64,000 nucleotides of DNA, taken from Brumimicrobium salinarum (lineage in GTDB: Bacteria > Bacteroidota > Bacteroidia > Flavobacteriales_D > Crocinitomicaceae). Within the stretch, counting starts at the first letter, position 1, and each line of letters begins with the position of its first letter. Both the position numbers and the translations under genes were made by a program. The stretch spans positions 186,001 through 250,000 of the forward strand of contig NZ_PJNI01000003.1 of assembly GCF_002844555.1 (NCBI RefSeq), read 5' to 3'. Of the stretch, positions 26,040 to 35,825 are shown one piece after another. Under the pieces are notes generated by a model. That model was not told the DNA's origin, did not search any database, and saw only the letters and a list, made by a program, of their open reading frames with translations.

Positions 26040-29000
26040 CACCTTCATCATTTATATCAATCATTCGGTTCATATTGTCCTCGATATCTTTTGGAGTGTT
26101 TTTTAGTTGCATCAATTCTGCTTTTACTTTTTCGGCTTCTTGAATCACTCCATCATCAGCAACAGGATAATTACTGATTACCAAATCAATTGTTTTTTCT
26201 GCTTGAAATAAATCATCTGTTACCATAAATACTTGAGCCTGTAAAATGAGGGATTTTGCGATCCAAAAATCATAGGCTGGTTTTCTTTTTAGCAATTCAT
26301 TATGAAGCTTCTCAGCTTTTGAATAATCCTCTAAAAAATAATAAGACTTTGTGAGGGTATAAAGTGCTTCTGTTCCTCTTACCTTACCCGTGTGATCAGC
26401 GGTCCACCTTAAATAAGTCAAGGATTCATTATAGTTTTGGATTTTAAATAAAGACATTCCTGCTATATAATTGCCTTCAACTCGAACAACCTCATCATCT
26501 AACAATTCATCTTGTAATACTTTTTTAGCCGCAACCGAAGCTTGTTGATAATTCTCCAACAAATAATTAGTCCTCATTAATCCTACTCGGGTATTAAAAA
26601 TAATTTGGGCTTTTGAAGACAACTTTTCCAATTGCTCATAATGTGGTAAAGCTCGGCTATATTGTCCAGAATTGTACAACAACTTTGAGGCACGAATAAG
26701 TGCTTCTTCGGTATATGCTGAATTAGGTCTATTGATGATATTTTCATAGTAAGTTATCGCCATATTTTCATCATCAGCTTGATAATAAATATCAGCCAAA
26801 TAACTTAATAATTGAACAGAGAACCTTCCATTTGGATAGCGTTTTAGGTATTTATTTATTTCTGGAATAGCCTCTTCATAATTTTCGTTCATATATAATT
26901 CACTGGCTGTTTCATAGAAAAAAGCTTCTTCATCATCTTCACTTATTTCAGCGCATGGATATTGTTTTCCCAGTGCAACGATTTCATCTTGCCTTCTTGT
27001 AACGCGATAAACATCAACAATTCCTTGTGTGGCTCTTTTACAAGTTGCGTCATCTAAAGAATATTCATTAAGTGAACGCTTGAAAAAGCTTTCTGCTTCC
27101 TGATACTTCTTTTGCTTAAACTTAATATCCGCAATTTCAATCAATGCGTCTTTTACCAAAATATTATTTGGATAATCTTGTAAGATTTTCTCAAAATTAC
27201 GTAATGACTTCACATATTCTCCTTGGTTTTTATAACCAACTGCAATATCAAAAATAGATGGAATTACAAAAGATGAATTGGGATGATTGTTTATAATATT
27301 CTCTAACGCATTAATCTGTTGGCTTCTTTTCCCTGGTAGCAATTTATATACTTTAGCACTCGAATAGAGTAGTTTATCTTTTTGACCCGCATCGTAACTT
27401 AAAGCTTTTTCATAATTGTGTACCGCTTTTTGAAAATCAGGCTGACTTTTGGTATAATAACAGTCACCAGTTCTAGCATAGGCATCTGCCAACTTTTCTT
27501 CTGATTGAATATTATTGAGTTGGGTAAATGTTCGAAAAGCTTGAATTGCTTGCGTCCAATCTTCTTGCAAAAAATAAGCATAAGCAATATTATAATAAGC
27601 GGATTCTTTCAAATGTAAGTCATTCATTCCAGGCACAGTTAAGAAATCTCTATATTCCTGAATCGCTAAACTCCATTCTTGAAGCATAAAATGAGCATCT
27701 GCTTCCCAAAATTTGGCTTTACCAGTAATCATAGGATCGATATCATATTTGGAAACACCTTGTAAGGCTTTAATACTCCCCTTATAATCTCCACGTTCAT
27801 ATTTTTCAATTCCCATATTATAAGAAACAACTTGGTAGGCAGTTTTCAGTTTGATATTGAGGTTTGGAATGCGCTCCAAGGACTTTATTGCTTCATTATA
27901 TTTTTTGGTACTTGAATAAACGTTAACCAAATAGCTGTAAACATCCTCTTTACGATCTGAGTTGGGATATGTGTTTAAAAATAATTCAAAAGCTGTAATC
28001 GCTTCATTATATGGGTTGTAATCTAAGCGATATGAAAGTACGGCATAATTATATAATGCATCTTCTTGAATGGTTGAATTAAAGTCTAAATCTGCAGCTG
28101 ATTTAAAAGCAGCTCTTGCATAATTCAATTCTTCCTGCGACATATAAACCTGTGCAATGTGATAGTAGGCAACTTGTCCTAATTCATCATTTTTACGAGC
28201 AACACGATCAAACATTTTAACTGCTTTTTCTAGCTGCTCACTTTTAAAGTAAGCATAAGCAAGTGCGTACTCTTGTTGCCTTGTCGTTTCTTTTCTTCTG
28301 TGATGATCTTCTAGGTAACTTGCTGCTTCGTCGTATTTCTTTACTTTATAATAAGCGTCACCTATGAGTAAATTCATTTCAGGAGAGTTGTCTTTTAGTC
28401 CATTCTCTTCGGCGTTATATTCTGGTGCAAAATCAGTTACCTTTTCATAATCACCTAGCAAATAATAGATTTGAGTAATGTAATAAGGTACCTCATCTTT
28501 AAAAACAGGGTTCTGCTCTAGTATCAAAAAACCTTCCAATGCTTCTTGGTAAGCCTTGTTTTTGTATGCGATATGTGAATAATAATACAAAGCAGGCGCA
28601 CTATATTTAGAATCACCGTCTTTAATATCGTAAAACTCATTTCTTGCAGCCTGATACTCTTCCAGTTGGAAGTTAGCGTAACCAAGTTTAAAGCGATAAA
28701 CCGCAATATCAGCTGTATCAATTTGCGATGGATCAGTTTTCTCTAACCACATCCGTGCATCTTCATATTTTTTTCTTTGATAAAAGTGCTCTCCTAATTT
28801 AAAGAAAATATCATTCCTATAAATACTTTCAGGGTATTCATTATTAAAGTCAAGTAAAAGATTTACAGCATCTCTATTGTACAATTTCAAAGCTGATAAT
28901 CCGTGGTAATATTTTGCTTTAACGTAAATTGGATCTTGTCGCTTTTTAAATTCTGACAAAAAAGTTGCGAAAGTTTCTTTTGCAGCACTATATTGCTCTT

Positions 29001-29127
29001 TTTCAAAAAGATCTTCAGCCCTGTAAAAGTCGGCATAAGTTCCACTGTACTTTTCTGAGGACTGTCCCCGGCCAACTGTGCATAGTGCAAGTACAAGAAT
29101 TAAAATGTAACCACGTGGTGTAATCAT
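26032..29127 (-). CDS. Large exported TPR protein
   Basis: This 1031-residue protein has a signal peptide (about 1-21, ending TVGRG) and then around two dozen tetratricopeptide-like helical repeats across almost the whole length, with recurring patterns such as YYHIAQVYMSQEELNYARAA and AYYNIAYAYFLQEDWTQAI. The C-terminus is acidic and short. It has no membrane anchor other than the leader, so it is probably periplasmic. Proteins of this size and layout are usually paired with a plug-less outer membrane barrel in Bacteroidota, as here, and have been labelled YbgF- or BamD-like, but no specific function is assigned. The 3' end overlaps the barrel gene. Confidence 0.85.
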   Translation of the reverse strand: MITPRGYILILVLALCTVGRGQSSEKYSGTYADFYRAEDLFEKEQYSAAKETFATFLSEFKKRQDPIYVKAKYYHGLSALKLYNRDAVNLLLDFNNEYPESIYRNDIFFKLGEHFYQRKKYEDARMWLEKTDPSQIDTADIAVYRFKLGYANFQLEEYQAARNEFYDIKDGDSKYSAPALYYYSHIAYKNKAYQEALEGFLILEQNPVFKDEVPYYITQIYYLLGDYEKVTDFAPEYNAEENGLKDNSPEMNLLIGDAYYKVKKYDEAASYLEDHHRRKETTRQQEYALAYAYFKSEQLEKAVKMFDRVARKNDELGQVAYYHIAQVYMSQEELNYARAAFKSAADLDFNSTIQEDALYNYAVLSYRLDYNPYNEAITAFELFLNTYPNSDRKEDVYSYLVNVYSSTKKYNEAIKSLERIPNLNIKLKTAYQVVSYNMGIEKYERGDYKGSIKALQGVSKYDIDPMITGKAKFWEADAHFMLQEWSLAIQEYRDFLTVPGMNDLHLKESAYYNIAYAYFLQEDWTQAIQAFRTFTQLNNIQSEEKLADAYARTGDCYYTKSQPDFQKAVHNYEKALSYDAGQKDKLLYSSAKVYKLLPGKRSQQINALENIINNHPNSSFVIPSIFDIAVGYKNQGEYVKSLRNFEKILQDYPNNILVKDALIEIADIKFKQKKYQEAESFFKRSLNEYSLDDATCKRATQGIVDVYRVTRRQDEIVALGKQYPCAEISEDDEEAFFYETASELYMNENYEEAIPEINKYLKRYPNGRFSVQLLSYLADIYYQADDENMAITYYENIINRPNSAYTEEALIRASKLLYNSGQYSRALPHYEQLEKLSSKAQIIFNTRVGLMRTNYLLENYQQASVAAKKVLQDELLDDEVVRVEGNYIAGMSLFKIQNYNESLTYLRWTADHTGKVRGTEALYTLTKSYYFLEDYSKAEKLHNELLKRKPAYDFWIAKSLILQAQVFMVTDDLFQAEKTIDLVISNYPVADDGVIQEAEKVKAELMQLKNTPKDIEDNMNRMIDINDEGDE

Positions 29128-29292
29128 TTGATGCTTTTTATATAAAAATGCTTTAACGGATAAAAATAAGAAGGATAGGTATGTAAAAAATGCTCCTACT
29201 TAAAAGTTTTAAACGCAAATCTGTTAAGATTGTTATTTACGTAATGCATATTCTTATGAAATTTTACTCATATTTGTATAAAATATTCAATT

Positions 29293-30000
29293 GTGGAAAA
29301 GGTCATCGATATAATTCAAGGTAGAGTAGAACAGAAAAAAGTTACCGTTTTACAAGACATCAATGTAACTATTGCTGCCAAGGAATTTGTATACCTTATC
29401 GGGAAAACGGGGTCTGGAAAAAGCAGTTTTTTAAAAACACTTTATGCCGATTTAAGACTTGTAGATGGCGAAGGAAAAGTAGTTGGATACGACCTAAATA
29501 AACTCAAAAAAAGAGAGATTCCTTTGCTTAGAAGAAAAATAGGTATTGTTTTTCAGGATTTCCAGTTGCTGACTGATCGTTCTGTTATGAAAAACTTATT
29601 TTTTGTAATGAAAGCTACAGGCTGGAAAAAAAAGAAGGTTATGGAACAACGTGGCTTGGAAGTTTTACGCATGGTTGGTATCGAAGAAAAAGCCTACAAA
29701 ATGCCACATGAACTTTCCGGAGGAGAGCAACAACGAGTTTCAATTGCACGGGCTTTATTAAATAATCCGGAATTAATCTTGGCTGATGAGCCTACAGGAA
29801 ATTTAGATCCCGAGACCTCCAGTGCAATCATGAGTTTACTTCATTCAATTGCCAATGAAGGAACTGCAATGTTGATGGCAACACACGATATGGGGTTGGT
29901 CGACAAATTTCCAGGAAGGGTGCTCCGTGTTGAAAAAAACACCATAAAAGAAGTGGAAGCTTTGGGCAGTTTTAATCCATTTGAAGTGAAGGAGTTTTAA
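29293..30000 (+). CDS. ftsE: FtsE-like ABC transporter ATPase
   Basis: This 235-residue ATP-binding subunit has a Walker A at GKTGSGKSS (37-45), the ABC signature LSGGEQQR (141-148), Walker B LILADEP (161-167) and the switch His in ATHDM (near 198). The start is a GTG at 29293. The sequence resembles FtsE and the LolD group; stand-alone ftsE-like genes are common in Flavobacteriales, with FtsX encoded elsewhere. FtsEX governs septal peptidoglycan hydrolases during cell division. No permease gene is adjacent, so the assignment to FtsE rather than another MacB-type ATPase rests on the sequence alone. Confidence 0.75.
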   Translation: MEKVIDIIQGRVEQKKVTVLQDINVTIAAKEFVYLIGKTGSGKSSFLKTLYADLRLVDGEGKVVGYDLNKLKKREIPLLRRKIGIVFQDFQLLTDRSVMKNLFFVMKATGWKKKKVMEQRGLEVLRMVGIEEKAYKMPHELSGGEQQRVSIARALLNNPELILADEPTGNLDPETSSAIMSLLHSIANEGTAMLMATHDMGLVDKFPGRVLRVEKNTIKEVEALGSFNPFEVKEF

Positions 30001-30031
30001 ATCTCATATATTTTCTAACAGCCTCAAAGTA

Positions 30032-31408
30032 TTATTCATATTTACGAATCTCTTTTTCTTCACCATATCGTCTTGAATTCTTATAATCAGGTCGACGTAA
30101 CTGCTGCCAATATTCATCAGGAGTATAATGTTTTAAAAATATCGTTTTGTAGCCTTCCCAAGTCATCCCTTCATAATGAATAATTCCTTTAGAATATTGC
30201 CAAGATTGATATTGATTGACATAAATTAAGACAAGTGGAATGATCAATATCAAAGCTCTTAAACTCTTTTTCATGATCCAAGTCAATAATGCTGCTAAAG
30301 GAAGTGCCATAAATGGTAGAATATCAACTAATGTTCGAGCGCTAAATCCACCACCATACCACCAGCACCACCAACTAAAAGTTACATATAAAAAGAGGGG
30401 TAAAAATAGCACAAGTGCCCAAAAATACATTTTTTGAATTTTATATAATCTCACCATACCAAATAGTGCAAACAGCATCAATGGAGTATAAATAAACCAA
30501 CCTTTTCTAAATGAAAACAGCCCCTTCCAAACATGTGGTTTTAACCAGAAAAAACCTTCATCACTATAAGAGTAATAAAGAAAACTTCCTGTTTGAACTT
30601 TCCAGAAAATAAGTTGTGGTAATAATATTATAAACCCTCCTGCAATAATCATCAGCAAGTGGGATACAGGTAAAAACAAAGATTTAAAATAAGCTGTCCA
30701 ATTAACATTCTGACTTTTAAACATAAGTATTACAGGCAGAATAAACAATATATTAATTGGCCGTACAAGGACTATTAAGCCTAAAACCACACCTATAAAA
30801 AAGCTTTTCCAATAAGATTTTCTACTAAGCCAATTTTGAATTAAATATAAGAGAACCGAAAGTAAAAAGAATGTGCTTGTATGAGACATTCCTGTTTCAT
30901 AGACGGCGTAAAAATAAAGATTTGTACCAACACAAATGGAAAGGGTTGTTACCAAACTAATTGAATCATTAAAAGTTTTTCGAAGAAATAAAAATAGAAA
31001 AATGAGTCCGAAAACAGTGTAAAAAACAGAGGATAGAGAAACCGATAATTGATAAGGCTCTGAATAACCATCTACAAGATAATTTGTATCATATAAGGCG
31101 TATAAATGTCCCACATAATAAAATGGAAGCGCCATAATTGCTACACCCATAGTTGTTTTGACAGCACTCCTTCCAATCGGAGAGGTATGTGTTCGGTATC
31201 TTCTTGGTTCAGGCATCCCTTTGAGCTCAAAAAAAGGGTCCTTATTAACCACGGCAGCAGTTAGATAAGTATGGTAAACATCTACATCCGACCAAAATAT
31301 TTTTTTCTCCCTCCATTTCGATTGGCTAACATTTTGCCAAATCATAAACACCGAAAATAAAGCAAGTATTATCGTCAGACCATATTTTCTTATGACGCTT
31401 GTAGACAT
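30032..31408 (-). CDS. Multi-membrane-span glycosyltransferase-like protein (GT-C)
   Basis: This 458-residue protein has about eleven hydrophobic segments. The first (9-24) is followed by an extracytoplasmic loop with WSDVDVYHTYL (near 38-48), an acidic DxD-type motif in the place where GT-C enzymes carry their catalytic aspartate. Other conserved parts are FSWWCWWYGGGFSARTLVDI, typical of the PMT/ArnT-like superfamily in Bacteroidota. It probably transfers a sugar from a polyprenyl-phosphate donor to a periplasmic acceptor. The next gene on the strand encodes a GT2 enzyme of the type that makes such donors, with a 12-base gap. Donor and acceptor are unknown. Confidence 0.72.
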   Translation of the reverse strand: MSTSVIRKYGLTIILALFSVFMIWQNVSQSKWREKKIFWSDVDVYHTYLTAAVVNKDPFFELKGMPEPRRYRTHTSPIGRSAVKTTMGVAIMALPFYYVGHLYALYDTNYLVDGYSEPYQLSVSLSSVFYTVFGLIFLFLFLRKTFNDSISLVTTLSICVGTNLYFYAVYETGMSHTSTFFLLSVLLYLIQNWLSRKSYWKSFFIGVVLGLIVLVRPINILFILPVILMFKSQNVNWTAYFKSLFLPVSHLLMIIAGGFIILLPQLIFWKVQTGSFLYYSYSDEGFFWLKPHVWKGLFSFRKGWFIYTPLMLFALFGMVRLYKIQKMYFWALVLFLPLFLYVTFSWWCWWYGGGFSARTLVDILPFMALPLAALLTWIMKKSLRALILIIPLVLIYVNQYQSWQYSKGIIHYEGMTWEGYKTIFLKHYTPDEYWQQLRRPDYKNSRRYGEEKEIRKYE

Positions 31409-31420
31409 ATATTTGGCTCC

Positions 31421-32134
31421 TTAATTAACAAAACGGTATTTCAAAATACACCAAACAGCCCTAAATCCATCCTTCCATCCTATTTTCTTACCTTCTCCAA
31501 AATTTCTAGCATAATAGGAAATCCCCACTTCATATATCTTAACGTTTGGTACTTTTGCTAGTTTTGCAGTCATTTCAGGATCAATACCAAATCGTTTTTC
31601 CTTTATCTTAATATCCTTTGCGATTGATGTTCTTATCAGCTTATAACAAGTAGCCATATCTGTTAGCGTCAAATTATTTAAAACATTAGAAAAGAAAGTG
31701 AGCGTTCTATTTCCAAAAGAATGCCAATAAAATAGAATTCTTCGTGGTTGAGACCCAATAAAACGAGAACCAAAAACAACATCTGCTTCTGCCATGATTA
31801 CGGGTTTTATAAGTAAATTAATATCATTGGGGTCCAGTTCTAAATCTGCGTCTTGAAAAACTAAATAATCTCCTGTACATTTTTGAATTGCCAAGGCCAA
31901 TGCAGAGCCTTTTCCTTGATTTTCTTCTTGGGAATAGAATTGAATACCATGATTTGGATTCGCATCAATAAAGCTTTGAATATTATGCCTTGTTTTATCT
32001 GTGGATGCATCGTTTACAATAATTATCTCTTTTTGAATATTATGCACTAAATCTACTGAAAGTACATTTTTAAGAAGTTTAACAACCGTACTTTCTTCAT
32101 TATAAACAGGTATTAAAATAGATAATTTTTTCAT
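31421..32134 (-). CDS. Family 2 glycosyltransferase (polyprenyl-phosphate sugar synthase type)
   Basis: This 237-residue enzyme has a GT-A fold: SILIPVYNEE at 5-14, IVNDASTDKT at 39-48 and the metal-binding DxD motif QDADLELD (94-101). It lacks the C-terminal membrane helices of longer DPM/ArnC enzymes. It most resembles the dolichyl/undecaprenyl-phosphate mannose or glucose synthases, which use a nucleotide sugar to charge the lipid carrier for GT-C enzymes. The neighbouring GT-C gene 12 bases downstream supports that role. The sugar is not readable; a mannosyl donor pathway gene (manC) lies 2.6 kb away on the other strand. Confidence 0.8.
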   Translation of the reverse strand: MKKLSILIPVYNEESTVVKLLKNVLSVDLVHNIQKEIIIVNDASTDKTRHNIQSFIDANPNHGIQFYSQEENQGKGSALALAIQKCTGDYLVFQDADLELDPNDINLLIKPVIMAEADVVFGSRFIGSQPRRILFYWHSFGNRTLTFFSNVLNNLTLTDMATCYKLIRTSIAKDIKIKEKRFGIDPEMTAKLAKVPNVKIYEVGISYYARNFGEGKKIGWKDGFRAVWCILKYRFVN

Positions 32135-32158
32135 AAGTGTAATAGGCTATTTATCAAA

Positions 32159-32497
32159 CTATAGAATCTCTAGAACATTTTCGGGTGGTCTACCTACAAC
32201 TGCTTTATCTCCATTTATAAAAATAGGGCGTTCTATCAATTTTGGATATTTCACAAAAGCATCAATCCACTCTTCATTTGACAGTTCTTTTCCTTTAAAT
32301 TTTTCTTTATAATCCTTTTCGCCTTTGCGAACAATCTCTACAGCATCCTTACCTAATTTTGTTAGCAAAACCCTTAAATCTTCCTTACTAGGCACCTCAT
32401 CTAGATATTTGATTACTTCAATGTCGAGGTTCTTTTCCGTTAACAGGTTTAATGCAGTCCTACTCTTGGAGCATCGTGGATTATGATATATTTTCAT
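32159..32497 (-). CDS. arsC: ArsC/Spx-family thioredoxin-fold protein (arsenate reductase-like)
   Basis: This 112-residue protein opens with MKIYHNPRCSKSR, the ArsC-family active-site loop with Cys9, and ends with RPIFINGDKAVVGRPPENVL, the conserved C-terminal segment of glutaredoxin-coupled arsenate reductases. Length and motifs match that family. No arsenite pump or ArsR regulator is nearby, and the gene sits with a GT2 gene downstream and the MlaFE genes upstream, so true arsenate reduction is not certain; YffB-type general reductases look similar. Confidence 0.85.
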   Translation of the reverse strand: MKIYHNPRCSKSRTALNLLTEKNLDIEVIKYLDEVPSKEDLRVLLTKLGKDAVEIVRKGEKDYKEKFKGKELSNEEWIDAFVKYPKLIERPIFINGDKAVVGRPPENVLEIL

Positions 32498-32521
32498 GAT
32501 ATAAAAATTTTAAAATAGATA

Positions 32522-33277
32522 TTATGCCAACTTACCTTTTAAAGACTTCATAAATTTAGAAGCGTAAACAAAATCAATGATTTCCTGATTATCTGTTTTA
32601 ATAATCTCCTCCTTTGTTCCCTGCCACCAATTTCTTCCATTGTGAATAAACACAATGTGATCTCCGATTTCAATCACACTATTCATATCGTGAGTAATTA
32701 CAACGGTAGTCATCCCATATTCATAGGTAATTTCTTGAATTAGATTATCAATTAATATTGAGGTACTAGGATCTAATCCAGAATTCGGTTCATCACAGAA
32801 AAGGTATTTAGGTTTCATGGAAATTGCTCTTGCAATCGCAACACGCTTCATCATTCCCCCACTCAATTCCGCAGGCAATAATTTATTACGCCCCTTTAAA
32901 TTTACTCGATCTAAGCAGAAATCAGCTCGTTCTTGCATTTCCTTTTTCGACATTTTTGTAAACATCTTCAATGGAAACATAATATTTTCCTCTACTGTCA
33001 TTGAATCAAAAAGAGCTGAACCTTGAAACAACATACCAATTTCAGTTCTAATTTCTTTACGCTCCTTACGTTTCATCTTGGAAAAATCCCTTCCATTATA
33101 TAAAACACTTCCAGAATCGACCTCCATTAAACCTACAATACATTTGGTAAGTACCGATTTACCTTGCCCTGACTGCCCAATAATCAAATTAACTTGACCC
33201 GCTTCAAACTCGGCAGAAAAGTCATGCAATACATGATTATCACCAAAAGATTTGTTGATGTCTTTTACTTCAATCAT
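32522..33277 (-). CDS. mlaF: MlaF-type ABC ATPase (phospholipid transport)
   Basis: This 251-residue ATP-binding subunit has Walker A GQSGQGKS (34-41), the signature LSGGMMKR (138-145), Walker B LFCDEP (159-164) and the characteristic MlaF stretch GSALFDSMTVEENIMFPL (86-103). MlaF powers the MlaE permease in phospholipid traffic between inner and outer membrane. The permease gene lies immediately upstream with a 1-base gap, so the two are cotranscribed. MlaD (the MCE protein) and periplasmic partners are not in this window, as is usual for Bacteroidota. Confidence 0.92.
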   Translation of the reverse strand: MIEVKDINKSFGDNHVLHDFSAEFEAGQVNLIIGQSGQGKSVLTKCIVGLMEVDSGSVLYNGRDFSKMKRKERKEIRTEIGMLFQGSALFDSMTVEENIMFPLKMFTKMSKKEMQERADFCLDRVNLKGRNKLLPAELSGGMMKRVAIARAISMKPKYLFCDEPNSGLDPSTSILIDNLIQEITYEYGMTTVVITHDMNSVIEIGDHIVFIHNGRNWWQGTKEEIIKTDNQEIIDFVYASKFMKSLKGKLA

Positions 33278-33278
33278 A

Positions 33279-34019
33279 TTACATTAAAATTAATTGTGTT
33301 AGAATAAAGTTGGTCAATAAAATAACAATACTACTCCAAACTACTGCTTGTGTAGATGATTTCCCCACATCTAAGGCGCCACCTTTTGTAAAATAGCCGT
33401 AATAAGAAGATACAGTTACAATAATAAAGGCAAATACACAAGTTTTAATTAATGCATAAGTTATGTCGCTTGTTTTAAAAAAGGCCCGAATCCCAAAAGT
33501 AAATTCTTCATGAGAAGCTAATCCAGACAATGTTACTGCATAATACCCTCCTATAATACTCAAACCCATTGAGCAAATAATTAAGAAGGGAAAGAAAAAT
33601 ACCGCTGCAATTACTTTTGGCAATACTAAGAATGAAAGTGAATTAACACCCATAATTTCAAGTGCATCAATTTGCTCAGTAACACGCATAGTACCAACTT
33701 CAGAAGCAATATTTGAACCTACCTTACCTGCCAGAATCAATGAAATAATTGTTGGTGAAAATTCAAGAATTGTACTTGATCGGGTAATATATCCAATGGT
33801 GTATTTGGGCAGCAATGGACTATCCATGTTCGAGGCAGTTTGCAAAGAAATTACAGCGCCCATAAATACAGATAGTATAGCTACAATTCCAGCTGAATTA
33901 ATTCCTATTGTTTCAATTTCGGTCAAAGTACGTGTATAATAAACTTTGAAGCGTTCCGGTTTAGAGAACACACCTTTTATCATTCCTACGTATTTTCCTA
34001 TGCTTACTATATAACTCAT
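33279..34019 (-). CDS. mlaE: MlaE-type permease (phospholipid transport)
   Basis: This 246-residue protein has the MlaE/YrbE layout: an N-terminal amphipathic helix and about five membrane segments, with the conserved stretches EIETIGINSAGIVAILSVFM, LAGKVGSNIASEVGTMRVTE and EQIDALEIMGVNSLSFLVLP. It forms the membrane part of an Mla-type lipid transporter with the ATPase encoded directly downstream. The start is an ATG at 34019, 80 bases from the divergent SprT-like gene, so the two probably share a control region. Confidence 0.92.
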   Translation of the reverse strand: MSYIVSIGKYVGMIKGVFSKPERFKVYYTRTLTEIETIGINSAGIVAILSVFMGAVISLQTASNMDSPLLPKYTIGYITRSSTILEFSPTIISLILAGKVGSNIASEVGTMRVTEQIDALEIMGVNSLSFLVLPKVIAAVFFFPFLIICSMGLSIIGGYYAVTLSGLASHEEFTFGIRAFFKTSDITYALIKTCVFAFIIVTVSSYYGYFTKGGALDVGKSSTQAVVWSSIVILLTNFILTQLILM

Positions 34020-34087
34020 TCGTTATGCTAAATTAATAGCTTATTCTTAATCTCAAGGGAATATTCGATAAAATTTAATCATATCCT

Positions 34088-34095
34088 TACATTTG
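34088..34095 (+). promoter_or_regulatory. TAnnTTTG -7 element just before the SprT-like start
   Basis: TACATTTG lies at 34088-34095, only five bases before the GTG at 34100. If this is the -7 element, transcription would begin at or near the start codon and the mRNA would be leaderless. No good TTG box is found at the usual upstream distance. Confidence 0.35.
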
Positions 34096-34099
34096 TGGT

Positions 34100-34726
34100 G
34101 TGGAAACAAAAAAGAAAAAGATAGCAAAAGCCTTAAAACAGTATATCCCAGAGGAGTATATTGACTACATTATTTCATTGATGTTTGCTGAACAGTTATC
34201 TTTTCGAATCAGTAAACCACGCAAAACTAAAGCAGGTGATTATCGCCCACCATTTGGAGAAAAACCGCATCGCATTTCCATTAATGGGGATTTGAATCCT
34301 TATGCTTTCTTAATCACTACCATTCATGAGTTTGCTCACATGCATACCTTTATTAAACATGGTCCTTATGTTAAAGCACATGGTAAAGAATGGAAAAATG
34401 AGTTTAAATCATTGCTTTTACCCGTTTTAAATCAGAAAAGTTTACCCGAACCTATAACACAAGCTTTAGCAAGAAGTTTAGAGAACCTAAAAGCTTCGAG
34501 TTGCACAGATATACATCTTGCACGTGCTTTAAAGACTTATGACAAGAAAAACGATAAGCTTGAATTATTAGAGAATTTAGCCAATAACCAGCTTTTCCGA
34601 TTGGGTAAAAATACTTTTCAACGCGGAATTCTAAAAAGAAGAAGGTATCTTTGTAGGGAAGTTCACACAGGAAAACACTATCTTGTCAATCGCTTGGCCG
34701 AAGTCGAGCCCATAAATGAAAATTAA
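34100..34726 (+). CDS. SprT-like zinc metalloprotease-domain protein
   Basis: This 208-residue protein contains HEFAHMH (His76, Glu77, His80) followed by HGKEWKNEFKSLL, the third-ligand segment of SprT-like (WSS/SPRTN group) domains. No signal peptide is visible and the C-terminal part is basic (LKRRRYLCREVHTGKH), which fits a nucleic-acid-associated role. SprT-family proteases include SPRTN, which degrades DNA-protein crosslinks, but bacterial members are little studied. A GTG start is used. The next gene begins directly after the stop, so it is probably cotranscribed with manC. Confidence 0.82.
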   Translation: METKKKKIAKALKQYIPEEYIDYIISLMFAEQLSFRISKPRKTKAGDYRPPFGEKPHRISINGDLNPYAFLITTIHEFAHMHTFIKHGPYVKAHGKEWKNEFKSLLLPVLNQKSLPEPITQALARSLENLKASSCTDIHLARALKTYDKKNDKLELLENLANNQLFRLGKNTFQRGILKRRRYLCREVHTGKHYLVNRLAEVEPINEN

Positions 34727-35797
34727 ATGAAAGAGAATAATTATGCTGTTATAATGGCTGGAGGAGTCGGAAGTAGGTTTTGGCCCATGTCAGTAGAGGA
34801 AAATCCTAAACAGTTTTTAGACGTACTTGGCATAGGAAAAACACTAATACAATTAACCTATGAACGACTTTGCAACGTTGTTCCTGAAGATCACATTTTT
34901 ATTGTTACTAATGAGCAATACGTAGAGTTGGTAAAAACACAAATTCCAAATATAAAAAACACACAAATTCTTACCGAACCAGAACGAAAGAATACCGCAC
35001 CATGCATTACTTATGCAGCTGCAAAAATCTATGCCATAAATCAAGATGCAAACTTAGTTGTTGCTCCTTCAGACCATTTAATTTTAAAAGAGAATAAATT
35101 CATCCGTATCATAAACACCGCCTTAAACCGAGCTTCAAAGGAGGATCGGATTTTAACATTAGGAATAAAGCCAACTCGTCCGGATACAGGATATGGCTAT
35201 ATTCAATTTCATCAAGACGGTGATTTATTACCTGGACAAATTTCGAAAGTAAAACAATTTACAGAAAAGCCGAATCGAGAAATGGCTGAAATATTTCTTA
35301 AAAGTGGAGATTATTATTGGAACTCCGGAATATTTATTTGGAAAGCGCATACCATTTTAAAAGCATTACAAAAATTCAAACCTGATTTGCATGAGCTTTT
35401 CTGTGATCAATTTGAAGTGTATAATACCCCTGCTGAATATGACTATGTAAACGATGCATTTCGCAAATGCGAAAGTATTTCAATTGATTTTGCCATCATG
35501 GAAAACGCAAAAAATGTTGATGTGGTTTTAGCTGATTTTGATTGGAGCGATTTAGGTACTTGGGGGAGTCTTTTTGACAATTTAGATAAAGACGTTAATG
35601 GAAACAGCATAAAAGGAGCAAAAACCCATGTTTTTAATTCCAATAACTGTCTAATAAATTTACCCGACAATCGTGAAGCAATTGTTCAAGGCTTAAACAA
35701 CCACATAGTTGTAGAGTCCGAGAATCGTTTACTGATCCTGGATAAGAAAGCTGAACAAAACTTAAAAAAATATCTTAAATCAATTCAAGAAAACTAA
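34727..35797 (+). CDS. manC: Mannose-1-phosphate guanylyltransferase
   Basis: This 356-residue nucleotidyltransferase carries the pyrophosphorylase signature AGGVGSRFWPMS (11-22), PSDHLI (near 110) and FTEKPNRE (near 180). It has only the GTP:mannose-1-phosphate guanylyltransferase domain and no fused phosphomannose isomerase, the short form common in Bacteroidota. It makes GDP-mannose for glycans, GDP-fucose or GDP-rhamnose. It starts one base after the SprT-like stop codon. The GT2/GT-C genes nearby could use a product of this pathway, but that link is inferred. Confidence 0.92.
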   Translation: MKENNYAVIMAGGVGSRFWPMSVEENPKQFLDVLGIGKTLIQLTYERLCNVVPEDHIFIVTNEQYVELVKTQIPNIKNTQILTEPERKNTAPCITYAAAKIYAINQDANLVVAPSDHLILKENKFIRIINTALNRASKEDRILTLGIKPTRPDTGYGYIQFHQDGDLLPGQISKVKQFTEKPNREMAEIFLKSGDYYWNSGIFIWKAHTILKALQKFKPDLHELFCDQFEVYNTPAEYDYVNDAFRKCESISIDFAIMENAKNVDVVLADFDWSDLGTWGSLFDNLDKDVNGNSIKGAKTHVFNSNNCLINLPDNREAIVQGLNNHIVVESENRLLILDKKAEQNLKKYLKSIQEN

Positions 35798-35825
35798 TTT
35801 TTCTAATTAGAAAACAGACAAATAA

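Noticed and set aside
32159-32497. Arsenic resistance island
   Set aside because: Only an ArsC-like gene is present, with no arsR, arsB or acr3 beside it, so it is treated as a single reductase-like gene.
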